From Forficula auricularia (taxonomy: Eukaryota > Arthropoda > Insecta > Dermaptera > Forficulidae), in NCBI GenBank assembly GCA_024734495.1, contig JALMQS010000070.1, forward strand, positions 11,132,572 to 11,196,571: DNA of 64,000 nucleotides. The letters run 5' to 3'. The notes below the pieces were generated by a model, which saw only the letters and a list, made by a program, of their open reading frames with translations, did no database searches and was not told where the DNA came from. Shown one piece after another: positions 54,363 to 64,000 of this stretch (position 1 is the first letter of the stretch; every line of letters starts with the position of its first letter). The position numbers were made by a program, and so were the translations under genes.

Positions 54363-54874
54363 TACTAACTAGGGCTCGGATTTATAGGCACTAAAAATCT
54401 TTAAAATAGGCAGGCAACTAAGCACTAAAAATAACTATAAAAATAATTTTTATAAAAAAAAATAAAACCGACTTCAAAAATTAAATTCAACAAATAAAAT
54501 AATAAGAACTATAAAATCAAATAAAATGCACTAAAAGCTATAAAATAATTATCTAATTTAGTTACAACTAAACGACGAAATATTAACATGAAATTACTTT
54601 TTGAAGTCACTGCCAAACATATACATTTTATGAATCGAACTCGACGGATCTTACTTAGTATGATTGGCGGGTACTCTCGCTTATATAGTTTGTTTAGCAC
54701 CGACTTCAAAAGTGATTTCACGTTAATATCTCGTCGTTTAGTTGTAACTAAATTAGATAATTATTTTATACCTTTTAGTGCATTTTATTTGATTTTTGAG
54801 TTCTTATTATTTTATTTGTTGCATTTAATTTTTTTGAAGTCGGTTTTATTTTTTTTATAAAAATTATTTTTATT

Positions 54875-55215
54875 CTCTTAAAATAAATAATAATAAAAAA
54901 AAAAGAATTTCTTTGTTCAGTTTGATTCTTTTAGTTTTTTGACAAAAAACAATTAATTTGTTTAAAAGTTTATATTTTATGTTGGTTGATGAGTTGAATG
55001 AATTGTGATAGAAAAAAGAATATTGTTTGAAATGTTTTTTCTGTTAGTAAAAAATCCTGACAAATAAGTTTAATAAATGAGCCACTGAAGAAGTTGCAAA
55101 ATAGCAACGAAACGTATGGCATATTTAATCAAAACTTGTATTTAATTTAATTTAAAGTCTTGTCCAACTCCCTACGATTCCTTTGATTATTAATCATGGA
55201 CACGAATAATGAAAT
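54875..55215 (+). mobile_element. Retroelement-like insertion with 12-bp target duplication
   Basis: attatttttatt flanks it at 54863-54874 and 55216-55227, and the uninterrupted form is seen at 410-440 and 51000-51020. It carries a well-stemmed hammerhead-like motif (55085-55112). It ends catggacacgaataatgaaa, resembling the end of the 6915-7165 insertion (inverse: gatggacataaataatc), so the two are one family. Confidence 0.7.
55085..55113 (+). ncRNA. Hammerhead-like motif with 5-bp stem II
   Basis: CTGAAGA (55085-55091), extra A, GTTGC/GCAAC closing a 6-nt loop (55093-55108), GAAA (55109-55112), then CGTATGG. Stem II is perfect. A stem III and cleavage triplet are not obvious. Confidence 0.4.
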
Positions 55216-56526
55216 ATTATTTTTATTTTTCTCTTTTTAGTGATGTTATTAATAGTGACTTAATATACCTTGCATGAATCTCGTAAAAAAAAGCGTCGTG
55301 CGAATGAATCAGAAAATTATAATAAAATTCAATTCATAAATATAGAAATTCTCTCGAAAAGTTAGCGGGTTTTAAATGAATGTTTTTAAGATTATTTTTT
55401 ATAAAAGATTTCATTTATTATAATTTCTATTATTTGCTCATAAGAATTGGATATTTACGTTATTTCTTCATTCATCATATCATCAGAACTTGACCAATAT
55501 GGAACCACCCTAAGGTACTCTTTTCCAATAAAAAAGAATCATCGAAATCGGTCCACTTGGCAAAAAGTTCTCGCTGAACATACATAAAATAAATAAATAG
55601 TTAGGTATCTTGACTATCTTGTAGCTATACTGATTTAAACGCAGAAAGAAACATTAAAATCGGTTCATATAGCATACAAAGAAGTTATGCCTGAACAAAC
55701 ATAACAAAAAAGTCTAATACCAATGAAAAAAAAACGGGAATAATCGGAAACAATACTGAACCCAATGCAATAAAAATCATCAAAATCGGTTCACAATTGG
55801 CAAAGATATCAGGTAACATAGACACAAAAAATCAGTCGAATTGAGAACCTCCTTCTTTTTTGAAGTCGGTTAAAATAGGCACTTATAGAGGCATTTTAAG
55901 TAAAAATTGGCACTTTAAGAACAAAGAGGCACTTGAAAATAAAAGTAAAATATTGAGTAAACTGTCTGTCAGTCATAGCAAAAAATTTTCATCATTATTT
56001 TCTGCAGGCCACAGGATACCTGTACAGTGTACAGTATACAAGTATAATGCAAATTCCCATTAAAAAAAGGACAATACATAATATTTTTAGGAGACAAGTA
56101 ATTGAAACTTACGTAATACTTTGTGAATCGCTCTATCAATTGTTGAACTATTTGTTGCTTCAAGATCAGAATAAGCTATTAAATATGGTCCACTTTTCGA
56201 TTTTTGGGTGTCCTAGTCGACCCTGCCGCCGCCTAGCGGCTCGATAAATAATGTTTTCGGAATATTTCTACAATAATCAAAAAAAATAAATAGAAAATGT
56301 ATAAATAGTAAAAAATGGAAATTGCCAATTTTAGCTCAAATAGGCACTTGATAGATGAAATAAGCACTAACACCCAGAATAGGGCAAAATAGGCATTATA
56401 GGCACTAACAAATGCCTCTTATTTTATTCGAAATTTCATGAAACGCATAGATATTATATTGACCTAAATTTTAAGCCATGAACAAAAAAAGGCAAATAGG
56501 GCGAAATCCTAGCCTTAGTACTAACT

Positions 56527-56852
56527 GAATATTTGTATATGTCTAGATTTTAAATATTGTTTTGTCTATTTTACCAGTCAGATATAGACTGTTTTTCTAA
56601 TATTTATCAAACAATTTTCGTATATATTTTAATTTTATTCAAAGTAATTTCATTCCAATACAATCTGTATTATTTTCAAAATATTTATTTGCTTATAGTG
56701 GAGTATAATTATATTCCTTTCTTAAACCAACTATTTTTTTCCAATTTCTTAACATTCTATTGATAATGGGAGAAATTCTCTCAAACGTTTGGATTTTAAA
56801 TAAAAGTTTTAAGATTGTTTTTTTATAAAATATGTGTATTCATCTTTTCTTA
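56527..56852. other. Unassigned AT-rich DNA
   Basis: A 68-codon hydrophobic frame (56557-56763) is typical of AT-rich chance translation. Nothing else is recognised. Confidence 0.4.
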
Positions 56853-57200
56853 TACTATTAAATGAGCAATTCTTGTATATTATACAGGTACAGAATCAAT
56901 TTCTGGAAAAATATCTAAAGATTTCAATGAAAATCACGTATTAGGGGTTTTTTGGATCAACAAATCGATCTCCCAGGATCTTATATGCGGTTAACTTTAA
57001 TTTGATTGATTTTTTCTTAATTAAAGTAATTTTTCACAAGTGGGTGTGTAAATAAAAATTTATAATTAAATTTTTTCAATTTCCTTTTATTAATGAATTG
57101 TTTTTTTCAATTTTAAATCTCACCAATAGTTCATTACAAATATTATTATATATTCAAAGTAGAAAATCTAATTAATTAGAAGTATTTTCTACTGAATGCG
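56853..57200 (+). mobile_element. Helitron-like 5' part
   Basis: cttatactattaaatgagca at 56858 is the family's 5' end, followed by tttttggatcaacaaatcga and ggttaactttaatttgattg, then the shared AT-rich interior. The 3' end is absent. Confidence 0.55.
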
Positions 57201-57466
57201 GAATCGAAAAATATATACAAATTACTGAAAACTGCAATAAATTGTTCTGAAATACTTGAAATTATTCCAATCAATGGAAAAAGTTTTAATACTCAGAGCC
57301 TTCTTTAATTTTAGATTGCATCAGAAAATACAAGTTTTTAATCTACATTTGTAATAATTATTTAGATATTTTATTTCCTCTTTGTGAAACACCACTATAA
57401 CCCGTTAAATAATAATTCCTTTGTTTAATATGTTTCACTATAAACCAACACCGCTTTCCCTAAACT
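57201..57466. other. Unassigned DNA
   Basis: The text tttaatatgtttcactataa with accaacaccgc (57425-57453) resembles the tail at 40730-40750 and in 30130-30248. No gene is evident. Confidence 0.35.
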
Positions 57467-57487
57467 TTATTATTTAGATAGATTTGA

Positions 57488-57657
57488 TACAATTTTGATG
57501 GCTGTATATGTATATAATTAAGTAATGGAGAGGGATTCAGCCAATAGGTAGCCTCTGATGATGGCATTATTTAATTAAAGCCGAAACGTTTTCCATAATT
57601 GGGAGTTTTTTATTCAGCAGAGGCTATCCATTGGCTGAATCCCTCTCCATTACTTAA
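57488..57657 (+). mobile_element. Hairpin insertion with 21-bp target duplication
   Basis: The string starting ttattatttagatagattt and ending ga (21 bp) occurs at 57467-57487 and 57658-57678. Inside, arms of about 40 bp (57518-57557 and 57617-57656) are inverted copies sharing gggattcagccaat. The loop between them holds CTGATGA, GGC/GCC stem and GAAACG (57555-57588). Confidence 0.75.
57555..57587 (+). ncRNA. Hammerhead-like motif in a hairpin loop
   Basis: CTGATGA (57555-57561), extra T, GGC/GCC with an AT-rich 14-nt loop, GAAA (57583-57586). The first CTG lies within the end of the inverted arm, and the base before the right arm is G, so a canonical NUH cleavage site is missing. Confidence 0.3.
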
Positions 57658-57678
57658 TTATTATTTAGATAGATTTGA

Positions 57679-58560
57679 CATTTTTGTTTGTAATATAATA
57701 TAATATCACTTAAAAGACATATTATAAGTATAAGTTGTAATATGTTCAATTTATATTATTTTAAAGACGGTTTCGGTTGGTATATATTTAAACAATGTCA
57801 AAAGTTTCTAATTATACAATTCAAATGAAATGTTTATAAAAATTAAGGTACAAATTAGTCAACTTTGCGCTTTCACTTACATTAGAGTTAATATTGTAAA
57901 GTTATAAGGCAGAAGTCTCATTAGCTTTAGTAATATGGAAACCAGACACTTTTCCTTCCGTACTTTCGAATTTGACACACCAGGATTATAGATGAAAATG
58001 GAAATTACTCAAATGGCATTTAGAAAGAGGAAAAAACTAGTAAATCATCACATTTAATTTGTATTCCATTAATAGTGAACATGTAATAATAATAAATTCG
58101 TATAGAATAAAATTCATTGTATATATGATTAAATCGAAATTAATGATTTATTAAATATTGTTATTATTATTAACAAAATATAAATTTAAAAGTGAGAGTC
58201 GGATACCTTATAATTTGGAAAATAATTGAGATATCAAAAATATCAAGTAATAAAATTACCTAATAATGGCCAAGTTGGAGGTCTCAACACTTTGATTTTA
58301 AAGCAAAATAAATTTAATTAAATAAGCCGGACAAGTGAGAATCGAAATTTCATAGTGAAGGTTTAATTTTTTTTTTTTTTAATTTATTTTATTTTAAAAT
58401 AAAAGTTTAAGGCCCTCTTCACACTAGGCAATTCCCAAGTCACGCGATTGAAACTCGAGTAACCTGAGAGTTTCTTAGAAATCAATGGTTATTTAGATTA
58501 TAAGGATTTAGGGAAGAATTGTATTAATTTAAATAAGTCTGGTTCCTACAAGTTAGTTAA
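57679..58560. repeat. Mostly unassigned, contains first copy of a 200-bp direct repeat
   Basis: The segment 57990-58180 (aaatcatcacatttaatttg, tccattaatagtgaac, aatgatttattaaatatt) recurs at about 59085-59288 with about 1.1 kb spacing. ccctcttcacactaggcaat at 58411 looks like a transposon terminus without a partner. The remainder is AT-rich. Confidence 0.45.
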
Positions 58561-58770
58561 ATCAGATATAAATATGTAGGTTTGCATTCATTTGTAGAAT
58601 CTGGCATTGATTTGTGGAACAGTCTATGTATTACTACTTGGGATTAAATCAATTATAAAGGTTGTCAAGTGCTACAGTTGTACAAAATTTTATTTAGTTC
58701 TAACAAGCAGAGATTGGCTGAGGTAGAGAGAGGTCATACCATCCTTGTTAAGGTTTTGACCAGGTTTTCT
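58561..58770 (+). pseudogene. Possible LINE ORF2 C-terminal remnant
   Basis: One frame reads YKYVGLHSFVESGIDLWNSL, then CITTWD and a stop, continuing INYKGCQVLQLYKILF. The order SGIxLWNSL ... LYKxLF resembles the WNSLP...FKxxL tail found after the reverse transcriptase of several LINE clades. It has an internal stop and no upstream domain. The match is short, so confidence is low. Confidence 0.3.
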
Positions 58771-60400
58771 TAACAACTTATGGCAAATGCCGGGATGGCT
58801 AATGCGTCGCTTGCTCCTGGTATCGGGTCGCCGAAAGTTACAAAAATCACCTAAAAAAGGCCACTTTGAAGCTTTCTCACAATCATTTTATATCAAAATA
58901 AATTTAAAAAAAGTTAAGCCTTAATCTCTTGAAAAAGATCTTTACAACGATACCACAAAAGCCCCAAGATAATTTATTTATATTTTTTTGACCCTACTCT
59001 CTCAGATATTCGATTAAGATTTTAATATTACAATTTTTGATTTTGAAAAAAAAACTTCCATTTTATTATTTTGAACGAATCAATGAAATTGAAAATTACT
59101 CAAATTAATATCCTTTAGAAAGAAAAAACCTCGTAAATCATCAAATTTAATTTGTAATCCATTAATAGTACAAATGTAATATTACAATAATAATAATAAT
59201 AATAAATCCGTATAGAATAGATAGAGTTCATTGTAAATTTTATTAAGCCGAGAGTAATGATTTATTAAATATTATTATTAATAACAAAAATTGAAAATAC
59301 AAAAAAGCCCAAAATAGAATGAACAATTGTCCTTCAATAAATCATTTACATATTTAATCTCCCACAAAGCCTGAATCATTGATATTTTGTACTCTCTTTG
59401 TTTTCCCGCTTATTAATTGAATTCATTCTTTCGCTGCCTCCTGCTCTGATGCGTTTCGTTGAATGGATTGTCGGATACTTCCCAAGTTACCCCGCCCTGT
59501 CCCATTTTACCCCACACTAACCCATTTTACCCCATACTTTCCCATTCTACCCCACCACACTTTTCACATCAATTCCAAACGCCATTTATCAACGTCTTAC
59601 CCACATTGATATTCTTAATTGTGCGCACTCATCCCTTTAATAAAAGGCGTATGAAATTATTACGCTGCCTGGCAGATTTGACCTTTGAAATGAATGGTTC
59701 GTAACCGAAATTTCAACGTCTTTTGTGTTGCGTAGCGGCGGCCTTGATGCCGCTGGTTTCACTCTTAAATATAGTTTTTCATTTTTTTCTTTCAAGGTTT
59801 TTATTTCCATGCATGATTTCTGATATCAAATCAAATTAGTTTAATATTCGAAATAATTATATAACTTTTCGTTGTTCATAATATTGGGGTGTGGAACCTC
59901 AATTCCGCCTGCGGGATCTTGCGATACGGTCTGTAAACTGCCTTTTTAATGAAACTTAACATTATTACGATTTTTTTTTTTAAATTCAACTTTAGTATCT
60001 TGAAGCCTATTGGTTATGAAGGAATTTTTGTCCAACTGAATTTATTTGATTTTTTAAAACAAACCCAAAATAATTCCGAATTTCAGATAATTTTTTCAAA
60101 AAATAATATATTATAGTATTTATTATCAGTAATTTTGACCATATTAAATAAATTAGATATAAATTGAAGGAAAAAGTGAAAACTTAAATTTTATCAAAAC
60201 ATTGGGCGTTGTGATGTCACAGGTAGGTTGAGGGGTAGGAAACTATGACTATTGACATAACCTAAAATTAAGGATCATTTTTTCCAAAGATGCAATTATA
60301 AGCATAAATCTTGTTAAAGTATTTATATATAACTAGACTTCTTGGTCGTATATGCACTAAATATTGAAAATATATAACATATTATTACCTATTATATCAA
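58771..60400. other. Mostly unassigned, with short tandem repeats
   Basis: The second copy of the 200-bp repeat is at 59085-59288, with (ATA)n at about 59187-59204. At 59497-59555 a 19-20 bp unit (cccattttaccccacac) repeats three times. 59590-59760 is somewhat GC-richer and includes an 81-codon frame (59459-59704) that I cannot assign. Confidence 0.4.
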
Positions 60401-61035
60401 ATTATTATTATATATTTAAAATACGCACTGTGTAGGTGCTTTGCACATATAACGGTGCCAAAATGGACCTAAATAGCACGCCAGGGTGGATATAAAATGG
60501 ACAAACAAGACGTGAAATAGATTTATGTTTAGGGGAATCTGGATGTATTATTACCTTCAGGGGATGCACCTCTTTGGTGTAACTCCTTTTCTCAAAAATT
60601 TCATTAAAAAAAACTATGAACGTCCTTTGTATGAACAGTGGCATCAAAATAGACTTGAAAAGTACAAACTTACATCCACTCGCGGGTGTACTTTGGACTT
60701 TCTTGGTACATATGTGCTATCTGGGTAATTACTATTAATTTACCTACAAGTAGTTTAACCCAGGGTGTCTGAATTTTTTTATATTGTTAATTTTAATGTA
60801 TTATAAAATCGAATAATAGTGAAAGTTGTAATTAATTCTACACAAGTTTATTACACTTAACTAATACAATAAAGCCATTTAGGTATTAGAATGTGTGTGT
60901 TTTTTTAATCATTGCGACCATGAAAATTAACAAATATGCAAAGAATTCGAAACCTGTTTACAAAAATAATCTGATATAATAAATAAATAATTATTCCTAT
61001 TAATAATAATATCTATAGATCTTAATATATAATAA
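60401..61035. other. Unassigned DNA
   Basis: 67- and 79-codon frames on both strands at 60408-60728 overlap each other and match nothing I know. The rest is AT-rich. Confidence 0.35.
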
Positions 61036-61078
61036 AAAGTCTAATCGTTCTTTTTATTTCTTTTCCAGGTGAGTATCT
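61036..61078 (+). promoter_or_regulatory. Recursive-splice-like site (ratchet-point consensus)
   Basis: A pyrimidine tract, ttctttttatttcttttcc, runs into AG then GTGAGT (junction 61068/61069), with ctaat at 61041 as a possible branch point about 25 bases upstream. An acceptor fused to a donor without an exon is the signature of recursive splice sites in long insect introns. It could be chance in AT-rich DNA. Confidence 0.35.
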
Positions 61079-61530
61079 TCTTTTATCATCTTCATTTGGG
61101 ATGGTTAACCGGCTGTCTATTTTGCTGCTGGCTCATTGATTTTCAGGATATACGGTAATTTAATCTTGACCTTCTAACTAAATTAATCTAAAGTCATTGA
61201 CATTAACTTCATTTACGGATTACATCACCCGCAAGATTGGATTTAATAAAAAAAAGAGATATTCTCATTTTTATATTTTTTTTATAAGCAGCCGACAGGG
61301 CATTAGGCGGGGGCGTCTTTATTCAAAACTATTCGAAAAATATTTTCTTTTTTGAGTGAAATTGATTAGAATTGCTAAAGCTCCTTTGAAAAATCTACAT
61401 AAAAAAGAATAAGATCATTTTCAGTAGTTTTTTTTAGTGCAATTTCAGAAAAATAGCGAGTTAATATTATAATTATTTAATACAGGCGGGAAAAATCTCA
61501 TTTTTTTAAATTTAATATAAATAAGGTCGA
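61079..61530. other. Unassigned DNA
   Basis: No recognised repeat or gene. Confidence 0.4.
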
Positions 61531-61600
61531 AACCAGTGGATCCCAAAGTGGTCCACATGGACCCCCAGGGGCCCACGAGGACCTGTAATGAGTCCATGCC
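61531..61600 (+). mobile_element. hAT-like terminus, unpaired
   Basis: ccagtggatcccaaagtggt with ccacatggacccccaggg resembles the CAGTGG-TCCCAAA-GTGG ends of a hAT group. No matching right end or octamer was found. The gggggatcctttgtatcact and gggggcctttgtatcactaa strings at about 61667 and 61844 are duplicates, possibly internal to it. Confidence 0.4.
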
Positions 61601-62621
61601 AATGAAAAAAAAATGGGAGTCTATGAGAGATATGTGGGAGTTCACGATAGTGAAAATGAGAGGTAAGGGGGGATCCTTTGTATCACTTCACCATTTTTGG
61701 AAGGGTTCATAAATTTAATTTTTAGGAGATATAAAAATAAATATTATATTCGAGCTATGTATATAATGTAATATTAGAATAAATTAAAATTTCTTTAAAA
61801 GTAAAACTTTATTTTCTTAAAAAAATCCGGAAATGAAAGGTAAGGGGGCCTTTGTATCACTAAACTCCTAATTACAGAAAACGTTTCGGCATTAATTAGG
61901 TAAGGCCATCTTATGAGAGTATTTGCAAATTCAATACATTTGTTAAACAATGAATCCAGACAGAGTTTTTGTATATTATCAAACACAAAATTATATATAA
62001 GATATAAAATGTGTTAGATACATAGTTCTTAGGATGCTCACTACTTAATATGGAGAAGTCTCAAAAACCATTTATATTTAATTTTTAGTATTAATTATTC
62101 AGTATTTTGGAATTTATGGTTTTTATATTTCGTTTTCGGCCGATGTAGGGAAAGTTATGTAACGCCTGACGATGCAACCCGAAACTCAGCGGGTTCCAAT
62201 TCAATACTTTGCGCACCACTTGCTACGGCGCTGAATCTTTAGAAATCTCTGGTAAATAAATGTCAACAGCTCATAGTATCATGTTAAAAATCAAAGAGAA
62301 TCCAAAAATATGTTATTTTTGTTTACTTGGGATTTTTGTGAATTCATCACCATCACGGAGCAATCAGTTCTTAAGAATGGTTTGACGCAACTATAACTAC
62401 TATTTGCCTCTATTTGATTTCAAAGACCATTTTTAACCGACTTATTATTTCGACAAATTCTATAATTAAATATATTTTTTTCTCCCGAAACGTTTGAATT
62501 ATTTATAAACATTTTATGAATAAATAAAAGATTCACGGGTTTTTGGACAATTTTTTATTAATGTTAAATATCAATTTTCATACGACGTTTCGTCTTTTCA
62601 GGACTTTTTCAAGTACTCAAT
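61601..62621. other. Unassigned DNA before the LTR element
   Basis: The text agtcctgaaaagacgaaacg on the minus strand at 62585-62605 has the GAAACG motif and looks like the end of another repeat. gcctgacgatgcaacccgaa at 62163 was considered a stem motif but does not fold well. No gene is evident. Confidence 0.4.
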
Positions 62622-63138
62622 TGTAATGAAATAAGCACCCCTTGGCCCTTATATTCATAATCGGCATATAGCTTGCCAGGTTTGTTTTATTGTTTCATTT
62701 AGTAGGTGCAGTTGGCAGCCTGTCATTGCTCCCCGCCCCGTTGCTATCATGAGTTGCGCGTGGAAGGCTATCTCGACTGGCGGAGTCAGTCAGCCGGAGG
62801 CAAGCTAGCGGACACAAACTCTATGACTCAGCTGATCCACGCTGTCCACCATTATTGTTCACTTTCTTTGTTAATTAAACTTATATTAAATTCAGTCACT
62901 TTACACATACTCAGTTTCAACTTGTTTCAATCGCTGTTTTCATTGTCTTTCTTTATTTACATACATAATAATTCTATTAATACACTTTGTACAATTTACT
63001 TATTCTTCTTTCCATAAATTAAAATCTTTTCTCTCAAAACTTCAATCTTTTATTCCAGAGTGCTACAAATACCATTACACAATAAAATCCTGAACTGGGC
63101 CTCACCCAGATTTGACATAAGTAGGTTAAATCATTACA
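62622..63138 (+). repeat. 5' long terminal repeat, 517 bp
   Basis: It starts TGTAATGA and ends TCATTACA, a perfect 8-bp inverted repeat with the TG...CA ends of LTRs. An AATAAA polyadenylation signal lies at about 63082. A GC-rich section (62720-62850) is probably the promoter side. The 103-codon frame across it (62706-63017) is unlikely to be a gene. The 3' LTR is outside the window, so identity between LTRs cannot be judged. Confidence 0.75.
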
Positions 63139-63156
63139 TGGAGGACCGCACCGATA
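63139..63156 (+). promoter_or_regulatory. Primer-binding site candidate
   Basis: tggaggaccgcaccgata begins with TGG immediately after the LTR, as expected for pairing with the CCA end of a tRNA primer. The tRNA cannot be named from memory. Confidence 0.5.
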
Positions 63157-63309
63157 TGACGAATGAAACAAGTTCAACCTGTGTGTATTTGTTGTAATTA
63201 ATTATCATTTTATTTTTTTAGTCCGAAATCTTGTGAAATAATTGGCGTGAAGGGCCTAATTGATTTGATTTATTTTTTTAATAGTGATACCATCTGTCCT
63301 GAAATAACA

Positions 63310-63528
63310 ATGACGTCAATCGCAGAACTGTTGGAAGAAGGAGAGCAACAACCATTGGCACACTCCTCGGTGTTAAACAACCTTGACAGCCAACCAAACC
63401 AGGACAACGTGGAGACGATATCATGTGAGTTGCAGGGCATTTCACAGCCCAATATTACACAGAATTTTTTACAACCTAGTCTCCCACAAACACAAATTGA
63501 TATGGGCACAAATAACGGCATTGTTTAA
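63310..63528 (+). pseudogene. gag leader frame of the LTR element
   Basis: A 72-codon frame from the ATG at 63310 (MTSIAELLEEGEQQ) is acidic and Gln/Asn/Pro-rich, without a recognised domain. It stops at 63526. A short AT-rich duplication (aataaactgctta at about 63568 and 63646) separates it from the coiled-coil frame, which is in a different phase, so gag is interrupted or begins downstream. Confidence 0.45.
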
Positions 63529-63746
63529 GGGTTTTGAGGGTAGCTAGTATAATTGATATGAATAGATCAATAAACTGCTTAAGAAATGATATAAAAGATA
63601 CAAAAAATGATTTAAAAAATGATATATAATAGATACAAATGGTTCAATAAACTGCTTAAAAACCGAGTTAGAAAAAGAAAAATGGATAGCAATATGGATA
63701 CTTCAACGATTAACATGGCGGGCTTAAGGACTGAAAATGAAGCGAA

Positions 63747-64000
63747 ATGGGTAGGGACCTAAAAAGTCAAATAGATGGGCTGGAAGGCAAGGTAGACTAT
63801 TACGTTCGGGACATGGAACAGATGAGAGAGGAGGTTGACGAGATAAAACTTGAGCAGGAAAACCTCCGGGAACAGGTGAAGGCGGCGGACCAGACAATGG
63901 TGCAGATTGAAGAAGGTACGAACAGGGCTATAAATAGCTTAGAAACAGCCATGAGATTAGAAATCAGCACCCAAGTTGAACAGGTTAAAGGGAATCTAAG
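63747..64000 (+). CDS. gag-like coiled-coil protein, N-terminal part
   Basis: An open frame of 84 codons starts at the ATG at 63747 and runs off the right edge. A TGA lies in frame just upstream, so this is the first available start. It reads GLEGKVDYYV, then MEQMREEVDEIKLEQENLRE, and QVEQVKGNL near the edge: a charged heptad pattern predicted to form a coiled coil. Such coiled coils open the gag proteins of many insect LTR retrotransposons, where gag packages the element RNA. GC content and codon use rise compared with the surrounding AT-rich DNA. No zinc knuckle is reached yet. Confidence 0.6.
   Translation, partial: MGRDLKSQIDGLEGKVDYYVRDMEQMREEVDEIKLEQENLREQVKAADQTMVQIEEGTNRAINSLETAMRLEISTQVEQVKGNL

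Larger units (their letters stand above)
54440..55870 (-). mobile_element. CCGACTTC element, long form, inverted
   Basis: The foldback (54440-54880) is followed by the ttagtgatgttattaatagt block, accgatttcgatgatt-type repeats on the minus strand and the terminal ttgagaacctccttctttt, ending cttttttgaagtcggttaa. It mirrors 44370-45470. It is interrupted at 54875-55215. Confidence 0.65.
54371..56518. mobile_element. hAT-type carrier element with 8-bp target duplication
   Basis: The octamer tactaact flanks it on both sides (54363-54370 and 56519-56526). The left end agggctcggatttataggca and the inverse of the right end ctaaggctaggatttcgccc share a core GGCT-GGATTT. Both subterminal zones have many aggcac motifs. 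Its own interior, 55870-56500, has only unrecognised frames (64-67 codons). A CCGACTTC element fills 54440-55870, so the hAT is the oldest layer. Confidence 0.65.
62622..64000 (+). mobile_element. LTR retrotransposon, 5' end (runs off the window)
   Basis: A 5' LTR, an adjacent primer-binding site and gag-like frames follow one another in the expected order. A Ty3/gypsy-type affiliation is the best guess from the coiled-coil gag, but pol lies outside the window, so the clade is uncertain. Confidence 0.7.

Noticed and set aside
62158..62200. CTGACGA...GAAAC as another hammerhead-like motif
   Set aside because: The bases between do not form a stem II abutting GAAA, and a competing hairpin (aaccc with gggtt) includes the GAAA.
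1..64000. CRISPR array, operon, phage or bacterial defence system
   Set aside because: No spacer-repeat array, no ribosome-binding-site-led gene clusters and no bacterial genes occur. The repeats are eukaryotic transposons and satellites.

Overview
The window looks like a repeat-packed, gene-poor stretch of a large, AT-rich animal genome, most likely an arthropod and probably an insect. The evidence is Tc1 and mariner transposases, hAT, pogo and Harbinger-type miniature elements, tRNA-derived SINEs, LINE remnants, an LTR retrotransposon with a coiled-coil gag, and repeat ends that resemble the Helitron-like (Helentron/HINE) ends familiar from insects. The species cannot be named. No intact host gene, rRNA, genuine tRNA gene, operon or CRISPR array is visible. 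Most open frames are under 120 codons and fall in repeats or low-complexity DNA. The window may be intergenic or lie inside a very long intron; a recursive-splice-like site at 61068/61069 would fit the intron option.

Layout. 0-9 kb: foldback element, TIR element, hAT element (3841-4500), Helitron-like copy A (4776-5555), then a 2-kb array (6583-8710) containing a 970-bp duplication. 9-17 kb: Helitron-like copies, a tRNA-SINE (12536-12752) and palindromic mariner-type MITEs. 17-26 kb: a hAT MITE with an 8-bp TSD (17276-17563), SINE repeats, a mariner MITE with TA TSD (21798-22230) and a Harbinger MITE (24476-24670). 26-29 kb: a LINE 3' remnant, then a dead mariner (27322-28676) split by Helitron-like copy B with a 14-bp TSD. 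31.8-33.4 kb: a nearly complete Tc1 element whose transposase is broken by one frameshift. 33-43 kb: inverted composites, more Helitron-like pieces, a hAT-like MITE (39594-39837), a foldback element (41538-41683) and a pogo/Tigger MITE (42119-42432). 44-57 kb: CCGACTTC foldback elements, a ~190-bp periodic array, a six-copy ~157-bp array, and a 2.1-kb hAT carrier (54371-56518) with two levels of nesting. 57-62 kb: mostly unassigned DNA. 62.6 kb to the end: a 5' LTR with 8-bp terminal inverted repeats, a primer-binding site and the start of gag.

The most unusual signal is a set of short insertions flanked by 10-21 bp target duplications (6915-7165, 22627-22800, 30130-30248, 40420-40612, 54875-55215, 57488-57657). 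Nearly all are inverted duplicates of themselves. Several carry, or lie next to, a motif CTGANGA-N-stem-GAAA that resembles a hammerhead ribozyme core. Three related copies (37688-37719, 38069-38103, 47839-47873) also show a two-pair stem III, a TATA loop and a GTC/ATC cleavage triplet, with one compensatory C-G to T-A change. This fits self-cleaving ribozymes of Penelope-like or other target-primed retroelements, but every copy has one extra base before stem II, so activity is unproven.

The features do not form a pathway. They are a layered record of transposition, and the nesting order gives relative ages.
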